Shown here one piece after another: positions 58,294-64,000 of a DNA stretch of 64,000 nucleotides. The DNA lies in IMG/VR virus record IMGVR_UViG_3300014720_000019, positions 1-64,000 of that record; one strand, 5' to 3'. The position numbers and the translations under genes were made by a program. Position 1 is the stretch's first letter, and each line of letters begins with the position of its first letter. The notes below the pieces were generated by a model. The model had not been told where the DNA came from and did not search any database. It saw only the letters and a list, made by a program, of their open reading frames with translations. The stretch is from a virus.

Positions 58294-59435
58294 TGGCTAG
58301 AACAAGAAAAGACTATGAGGCCCTATTAACTAACACCAATGTTGTTGCATACTTAAATGCTATTAGCAAAGTAGAAGCACCTACATACTATACTGCTAAT
58401 GGTGGAACAACATATGTACCAACAAGTCCTGCTCATCCAAATGTAATTATTCCACCTGGAACATCAGCAGCATTTGGTAGATATCAATTTGTGCCTGGAA
58501 CGTGGAGTGAAATACAAGCTGGATTAGGACCTTTAGATATAAGAAAACCAAGAGATCAAGATATAGCTGCATTATATAGAATGGATTCTCTTAGGGGTAC
58601 ATTAGATAATGTGATAGCTGGTAATTGCATTGCAACACTTGATAGTAACTCAGAAGAATGGGCAGCACTGCCTAACTCTTCTTCTGGCTTTGCTTATAAG
58701 GGTCAAGGTAGTCAATATGATGCTCAATCATTTTGTAAGTTAGTTGATAGTTTAAAAGGAACAACATTACCAGGAGGGCCTCTTGTTAACAACAACACAC
58801 CCACCCTATCTAACAGTAATACTAACAACAACTTAAGTAATCAAGGTAGTACCAACTTTGCAGATATAACATGTCCACCTATTAAAGAGGATGATTTATA
58901 TAGAGCTAACTTTCAAATAAGTAATCCAGGATGTAAGATAACAGGTTTAATACAACCATTAACAGGAGGATCAACTAATGGGGCCACAGTTAGAAGTAAT
59001 AGTGTAACTAATAGTGGTGTTGGCTTCTCTATTAATAAGCAAGGCTTTGGTAGTTGTACCAGTCTAAGAAGTCCATGTAACTTATCGGAGGTTGTATTTA
59101 CATCTGGTTATGGGTGGAGATGGGGTAGAATGCATAATGGAGTTGACTTAGCAGGGCCAATTGACACACCAATATATGCAGCATCTAATGGTAAGGTTAT
59201 ATTTGCTGGTTGGCAAGATGGATATGGTAATAGAATAGAGATTATGAGTCCTGAGAACATAAGAACAACATATAGCCACTTAGAAGCTTTTAAATGTGTA
59301 GAAGGACAGCAAGTACAAGTAGGACAACAGATTGGTGACATGGGTAGTACTGGCTTTTCAACTGGACCACATTTACACTTTGAAGTTGACTTAGGTGCTG
59401 GTTATATTGATCCACAAGAATGTATTAGATTCTAA
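58293..59435 (+). CDS. Two-domain cell-wall hydrolase: lambda R-like lysozyme plus M23 endopeptidase
   Basis: 380 aa. N-terminal domain: ISKVEAPTYY with Glu28 as candidate catalytic acid, GTSAAFGRYQFVPGTW, then SEEWAALPNSSSGFAYKGQ, in the order of lambda R (GH104-like lytic transglycosylase/lysozyme). A Gly/Asn/Ser-rich linker follows. The C-terminal domain is M23: HNGVD with His281 and Asp285, and HLHFE with His360 and His362, bind zinc and cut peptide cross-bridges. Placing both next to the amidase and baseplate suggests a tail-associated entry enzyme; no signal peptide or holin is seen nearby. Confidence 0.85.
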   Translation: MARTRKDYEALLTNTNVVAYLNAISKVEAPTYYTANGGTTYVPTSPAHPNVIIPPGTSAAFGRYQFVPGTWSEIQAGLGPLDIRKPRDQDIAALYRMDSLRGTLDNVIAGNCIATLDSNSEEWAALPNSSSGFAYKGQGSQYDAQSFCKLVDSLKGTTLPGGPLVNNNTPTLSNSNTNNNLSNQGSTNFADITCPPIKEDDLYRANFQISNPGCKITGLIQPLTGGSTNGATVRSNSVTNSGVGFSINKQGFGSCTSLRSPCNLSEVVFTSGYGWRWGRMHNGVDLAGPIDTPIYAASNGKVIFAGWQDGYGNRIEIMSPENIRTTYSHLEAFKCVEGQQVQVGQQIGDMGSTGFSTGPHLHFEVDLGAGYIDPQECIRF

Positions 59436-59477
59436 TAATAATTAATAATAACTAATTAATAATAACTAATAATAACA

Positions 59478-59984
59478 ATGAACTACATAGAAACAGAAGC
59501 ATATTCTAACTGTTGTACTGAGTGGCAGTTTTATTACAATAAGATATTAGGAGACGCTGGCATAACACCTCTTAAAAGAGACCTAATAACCTATCTTATA
59601 ACTCCTACATATTATAATGACAACACTGTCTATTTTGATTATAGAGGCTCTATAATCAACACTCTTATAACATCTAATATTACTAATTATAAGACTGCTT
59701 CATCTTATGTATTACAAATGAAACAAGATGAGGATAATTATATATTTAACACCTATCCAACTAAGAATGAATACTCAATATATGATGTTATATTCTTAGT
59801 TGCTAGGATTAATAACTGGTCAATAGATGGTCAACTGTTATTAGATATAAGGGCCACTCAATACAATACAAATTTAATAATAACTAATAAGTATGAAGCA
59901 TTAAAACAATTAGATATATATTTAAATACAAATATAGCTGACACTTTATTTGGCTTATATCAAAGAACATACATAATAAGATAA
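59478..59984 (+). CDS. Hypothetical protein, 168 aa
   Basis: No family recognised. MNYIETEAYSNCCTEWQFYY, a helical middle and an Asn/Ile/Tyr-rich C-terminus. The position (first after the cell-wall hydrolases, before a 341-aa unknown and a large unknown) suggests baseplate or wedge. The leader is a run of AATAATAACTAATTAAT copies. Confidence 0.65.
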   Translation: MNYIETEAYSNCCTEWQFYYNKILGDAGITPLKRDLITYLITPTYYNDNTVYFDYRGSIINTLITSNITNYKTASSYVLQMKQDEDNYIFNTYPTKNEYSIYDVIFLVARINNWSIDGQLLLDIRATQYNTNLIITNKYEALKQLDIYLNTNIADTLFGLYQRTYIIR

Positions 59985-59988
59985 CAAC

Positions 59989-61014
59989 ATGTATAAACAG
60001 ATAAACGTATTACCAATAAACATTAATAATCTAAGTAATGATCAAAAGGTTATAGTCAATGATTTAGCTATAACAATGAATCAATCATCTAATAACTTGT
60101 ATAAACTATTAACACTATTTAATGAAGCAACAACAACTATTGGTTTATACAAGCTTATATATAAGTTAGAAGAGATACTAATAACATTAAATATTATAAA
60201 TACTATTGATTCTAATACATATGATATTAGAGAACAATCAATAGGTAATAAGGAGTTACTATCTATTAAAGAGCATTCAATTAGAATGTTTAACAATGAG
60301 AGAAGTTGGATAACAAGCTATGGATCATTGGGTTATTATCTAGGTTTTATAACTACTAAGAATGCATCATACTTATCACCATCAGAGCAGTCATATTATT
60401 CTTGTCTATCACTCATTAAGTTATATTCTAATTACAATGACTTAGGACAAGCAATACAACAAGATGATAAACAGTATGATGAGTTTATATATAAATACAT
60501 ATCAACTGTCATTAATAGGCAACCAGATGTAGCCACAGTTATTAGACATTTAAAGATATTACATAATTACAACTTGTCCAAATACGGGGCCATTTATCTA
60601 CTAACTAATTTTAAACAAAGACAACATATAGACTTTATATTTCAAACAATATCTATCAACTATATGTACTTCTTAAGAGATGTATATAAAGCTATAAAAG
60701 AGGGTGAGTTAGTTATTAATGATATACCACTAGAAGAGACTTTAATAGACCCAGTAGAAAGCTTATATAAGTATAATGATGAGTTGATAGGACCAGGAGG
60801 TATTAATACTCTTACAGTCCTACTAGCATCTAGTCTAATAAGAAGGGCTCATTATTTATGTAATAGAAACTATATAGACAACATAGATAGAATAAATAAT
60901 CTAATAATAAAGGCCACATCTTTACTATTGTTTAGTCCTATAACTAAATCAATAGGAGAAGAGATAAGTCAAATAATAACAAGGGAGATACCAATATATG
61001 ACAACAACATTTAG
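59989..61014 (+). CDS. Hypothetical protein, 341 aa
   Basis: No family recognised. Mostly helical: MYKQINVLPININNLSNDQK, LYKLLTLFNEATTTIGLYKL, EHSIRMFNNERSWITSYGSL, and a C-terminal IRRAHYLCNRNYIDNIDRIN. It starts four bases after the previous gene and its end overlaps the next gene by 17 nt. A baseplate or chaperone role is possible by position only. Confidence 0.65.
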   Translation: MYKQINVLPININNLSNDQKVIVNDLAITMNQSSNNLYKLLTLFNEATTTIGLYKLIYKLEEILITLNIINTIDSNTYDIREQSIGNKELLSIKEHSIRMFNNERSWITSYGSLGYYLGFITTKNASYLSPSEQSYYSCLSLIKLYSNYNDLGQAIQQDDKQYDEFIYKYISTVINRQPDVATVIRHLKILHNYNLSKYGAIYLLTNFKQRQHIDFIFQTISINYMYFLRDVYKAIKEGELVINDIPLEETLIDPVESLYKYNDELIGPGGINTLTVLLASSLIRRAHYLCNRNYIDNIDRINNLIIKATSLLLFSPITKSIGEEISQIITREIPIYDNNI

Positions 61015-64000
61015 TGAACTAGACAAGCCAACAATACAATTAGATCAACTAGATAAAGTAACCTTTGATGGTACTGTCTACAATGAAGTTACTAAGTCTG
61101 CTGATAATATTTTAGCAACAACACAATTAAACAGTAATTTATCCTATGACAACTTCTTATTACACTCATCTAAAGAGTGGTTATCAACATTAGAAGATAT
61201 AACATCAGATCTTGTTAAAGAGACTAAAGACACATCTGATAGGATTAAACAACAAAATAAAGTAATAGATGGCATCAATAAAGCAGCCCCAGATGCAGCC
61301 CCATTTAAAGACACATCTGCTAAGCTGCAAGAAGGAGTTAAAGACTTATCAGAGAGTAGCAAAGCAATGGCACAAGTATATGATTATACAGGTGCTATTA
61401 ACTTCATATCAAGTACAAGTGTTAACACAGTTGCTGGCTCCATTGTTAGTACTAGTGACCTAGGTATGTTTAATAGAAGCCCCTCTATTACAAACATTGC
61501 TAATACAAAGGTAGATAAGATATCAACCTCCTTTCAATTTAGTGACACATCATTAACACAAGATGACAAACATATAACAATTACCAATCAAAGAACTATT
61601 AGTGCTAGTGATGACAATAAGGTTGTATCTAATACCACATCAACTACATCATCTGATAATAAGACAACTGCTGTTAACAGTCATCAAGTAGTAACTAATG
61701 AGCAAGCTTTATATAATAACACAACAACAGTAGTAGCTAAGGAGGCTGCTATATTTGGTAGTGGAGGACCAACAACAGTAATAGGACAAACAGGTATAAC
61801 AATAGCTGCTGGTCAAACAAATAAGACAACAGCATCAGGCGCATCAACAGACCCAGCACCAACTGAGATATTACCAGAATTACCACCTCCTAATATTGAA
61901 TTATTATCAATAGGAGATATAACATCAAAGGCTAATGGTAGCTGCATTACAAGTGGAGATACAATTGGTAATAACTGTAATAAGTTTGGAGTCATATCAA
62001 TTGACAACACTCAATCTTCAACAACAACAGCTATTACAAGTAAGGCTCAAACGGTAGTTACTAGTGATGCTTTAACATATAATGGCACACAAAACACTGG
62101 CATACTAGTAACACCTACTGCCATATTAGCAGGTACAGGATTAGCACCACTAATACCAATACTAGGAGAAGTATTACCACCAATTATTATTGACTTGCCA
62201 GAGTTACCAGAGTTTCCATTTGGCAGTTTAGCAGACTTCTTATCTAAGTGTTTACCATTCAATATTGCCACACCAACTACTATTAATAATAATAGTAGTA
62301 CTACTAACACAGATATAACCACAAGTGTTGGTAATGGAGAAATAATAACCAGCCCTGTTCTTAATCCTGCTGAGCCTCCACCATTAGAAGTTGCACCAGA
62401 ACCTCCATTAGTTGTATTAGAGCCGCAGTCTAGTACACAACCAACCACACCAACATTAGATGAGCCAGTTGATATATCATTAGAAGATCCATTAGTACAA
62501 CCAAGTAAGACATCTGAGCCTGCTAGCAATAAACAAGTAAAAGCTAATAAGACTGATAGAGCAGTTGATGAGGCACCAGTTCAATCTAACCAAACAAAGA
62601 ACAAACAACATAATACCAAAGGTGTAGTAATAGCTGCTTCTCAATTAGGCATATTACATCCTGTATTACAAAGACCAGAGGATGTTATTAATCCTAATAA
62701 AAACACCACACAATCTACATCTATAGTGCCTGAGATATCACCACAACTAACATATGGTGAGTCATTAAAGTCAATAACAAACTTACAACAATTTGAAGTT
62801 GTTCAGTCATTTAGTAAAGACATTAGACCTTTTATAACAGGTAATTATAGTGACTTTACAAAGGCAATTGCAATAGTAGAAACAAGTGGAATAACTATTA
62901 GTACTGACTACCCAACAACCATTAATAATATATTATCTGATAAGTCTATAGTTAATCAGATACAGACATTTATTAACACTAAAAGACCAATTGGACAGGG
63001 AGGACAACAGCCACCAAACATACAAGATGATATATCTAATCCTATATCAGATCTTAATAGTGGTGGCAATAACTTTAGAACGCCTGCTACACCTGGACAA
63101 GGCATATTAGATACTATGACAGTATTAGGTGAACCATCAACTACAACTAAAATGTCTATACTAAGAACAACTCCTGGTTGGTTTAGTAATAATGATCAAA
63201 TAGCTAACATTGATCCTAATACTGTAACTGACTTTAAGTTTGGGGATGAACTAATTGATAATGCTAACTTAGCTGGCATATCAGAGTTATTAAATAACAA
63301 GTATGTAGATACTATTAAAGGATTAATACCAGATTCTAAGATACAATCAGCCCTCTCATTAACACAAGATATAGCTGCTGGCAGAATAACAACACCACAA
63401 GAGTATGCAAGAGCTATTGCTAATGTAGCAGGAGGAGAAATAGCAACATACATAACATATGCTGAGCAAGCATTTAACATATATCAACAAGTAGAACAGG
63501 GCAACTATACAGCACTATTAGATATACCAGGAGTATCTAATGTATTAGGCAGTAAAGGCACAGCAGTAGCATCAAAGGTGTTATCTCTAATAAGTAAGAA
63601 GAACATAACTGATAAGGATATATATGATGTAGCTGGTAGTATATTCACAGCATTAACAGGCATTGGAATACCCTTATTAGATGAGCTAGCTAAACTACTA
63701 GGATGTATTGACTCATTAAAACAAACAGAGCCCTTTCTACAATCAATATCTAACCCAGACTTACAAGACATTATTGATTATCTACCTAGAATAATACAAT
63801 CAGCAAAAGATAATAATGTTGTATTAAATATAAACCCTGATAACTCTAGAATAATACAATCAGCAAAGGATAATAATGTTGTATTAAATATAAACCCTGA
63901 TAACTGTGGTCAAGTAATAGAGTTATCAGCAGAAGAAGCAACTATAACTGTAATAGAGATTGGGCCATCATATATTAAGTTCAAGTTAGATAGTAGAGAT
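60998..64000 (+). CDS. Large Thr/Ser/Asn-rich structural protein, partial (C-terminus off window)
   Basis: At least 1001 codons, ATG at 60998, overlapping the previous gene by 17 nt. The first 500 residues are low-complexity Thr/Ser/Asn/Pro-rich (TTTFSELDKPTIQLDQLDKV; PELPPPNIELLSIGDITSK; PAEPPPLEVAPEPP) without an obvious fold. The next part has helical segments (IQSALSLTQDIAAGRITTPQ; ITDKDIYDVAGSIFTALTGI). It is the best candidate in the window for a tape measure, baseplate wedge or appendage protein, since no other large tail gene follows the hub. Near the right edge it contains a 20-residue tandem duplication. Confidence 0.7.
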   Translation, partial: MTTTFSELDKPTIQLDQLDKVTFDGTVYNEVTKSADNILATTQLNSNLSYDNFLLHSSKEWLSTLEDITSDLVKETKDTSDRIKQQNKVIDGINKAAPDAAPFKDTSAKLQEGVKDLSESSKAMAQVYDYTGAINFISSTSVNTVAGSIVSTSDLGMFNRSPSITNIANTKVDKISTSFQFSDTSLTQDDKHITITNQRTISASDDNKVVSNTTSTTSSDNKTTAVNSHQVVTNEQALYNNTTTVVAKEAAIFGSGGPTTVIGQTGITIAAGQTNKTTASGASTDPAPTEILPELPPPNIELLSIGDITSKANGSCITSGDTIGNNCNKFGVISIDNTQSSTTTAITSKAQTVVTSDALTYNGTQNTGILVTPTAILAGTGLAPLIPILGEVLPPIIIDLPELPEFPFGSLADFLSKCLPFNIATPTTINNNSSTTNTDITTSVGNGEIITSPVLNPAEPPPLEVAPEPPLVVLEPQSSTQPTTPTLDEPVDISLEDPLVQPSKTSEPASNKQVKANKTDRAVDEAPVQSNQTKNKQHNTKGVVIAASQLGILHPVLQRPEDVINPNKNTTQSTSIVPEISPQLTYGESLKSITNLQQFEVVQSFSKDIRPFITGNYSDFTKAIAIVETSGITISTDYPTTINNILSDKSIVNQIQTFINTKRPIGQGGQQPPNIQDDISNPISDLNSGGNNFRTPATPGQGILDTMTVLGEPSTTTKMSILRTTPGWFSNNDQIANIDPNTVTDFKFGDELIDNANLAGISELLNNKYVDTIKGLIPDSKIQSALSLTQDIAAGRITTPQEYARAIANVAGGEIATYITYAEQAFNIYQQVEQGNYTALLDIPGVSNVLGSKGTAVASKVLSLISKKNITDKDIYDVAGSIFTALTGIGIPLLDELAKLLGCIDSLKQTEPFLQSISNPDLQDIIDYLPRIIQSAKDNNVVLNINPDNSRIIQSAKDNNVVLNINPDNCGQVIELSAEEATITVIEIGPSYIKFKLDSRD
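63786..63905 (+). repeat. Recent 60-bp tandem duplication in a structural gene
   Basis: Units 63786-63845 and 63846-63905 are identical except one synonymous A/G difference (63818 versus 63878, AAA or AAG). They encode RIIQSAKDNNVVLNINPDNS twice. Confidence 0.92.

Noticed and set aside
62047-62529. 160-aa minus-strand ORF, Gly/Val-rich
   Set aside because: It is the antisense of the Thr/Pro/Asn-rich region of the large structural gene; repeated codons there produce open antisense frames.
1-64000. CRISPR array, tRNA genes, integrase and attachment sites
   Set aside because: I looked for regular spaced repeats, tRNA arms (GTTCGAATC-type) and integrase motifs by eye and saw none. A tRNAscan/ARAGORN run would be needed to exclude divergent tRNAs, especially in 11115-11557.

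Overview
The window is a contiguous piece of an AT-rich, tailed double-stranded DNA phage genome with a contractile tail (myovirus-like). It carries a Mu-type portal, a Mu gpI-like protease/scaffold, a major capsid protein, a tail sheath, tail-tube-like proteins, a baseplate hub and spike, cell-wall hydrolases, a tail fibre and a PAAR spike tip. I did not recognise terminase, DNA polymerase, helicase or tRNA genes, so the full genome is clearly larger than 64 kb. The standard code fits: TAA, TAG and TGA all end genes. The host is not stated by the sequence. A two-HTH protein at 16415-17584 resembles cyanobacterial helix-turn-helix proteins, so a cyanobacterium is my tentative guess.

Layout. 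(1) 1-16085, minus strand: about 14 mostly monocistronic genes. They include the start of a DUF1874/AcrIII-1 ring-nuclease-like gene, a 1403-aa DxDGD RNA polymerase, several Ala/Lys-rich coiled-coil proteins, a protein-kinase-like protein and small unknowns. Most are preceded by a repeated leader made of a GGCCCTTTTATT tract, a short stem whose arms differ from gene to gene, and usually an AACTCACT loop. (2) 16415-20636, plus strand: HTH regulator, a likely +1-frameshifted gene, a PAAR protein and unknown genes. (3) 20679-32622, minus: one gene of 3923 codons with a DFDGD motif, a candidate giant virion RNA polymerase. (4) 32758-38303, plus: two small genes, portal, a small gene, and a tail fibre whose C-terminal end and three following small ORFs have markedly higher GC. 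A frameshifted AT-rich fibre-like remnant follows. (5) 38623-40725, minus: a SWIM zinc-finger protein, two unknowns and a Dps-like ferritin. (6) 40877-43497, plus: protease/scaffold and major capsid. (7) 43571-44799, minus: a GIY-YIG homing-type endonuclease and a small gene. (8) 44933-64000, plus: neck, sheath, three tube-like paralogues, hub, spike, amidase, lysozyme/M23 hydrolase, unknowns, and a protein of more than 1000 aa that runs off the right edge.

How the parts fit together. Two separate DxDGD-type polymerase candidates imply phage-encoded transcription. The early-looking minus-strand genes have one leader and usually one terminator each, which suggests a shared expression signal. 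In three leaders the Shine-Dalgarno lies upstream of the stem; in several others it lies downstream; clear strong sites never occur on both sides. This makes an RNA hairpin that presents the ribosome-binding site a serious alternative, or addition, to a promoter role. Counter-defence (the AcrIII-1-like protein) and host-manipulation functions (kinase-like protein, Dps) accompany this module.
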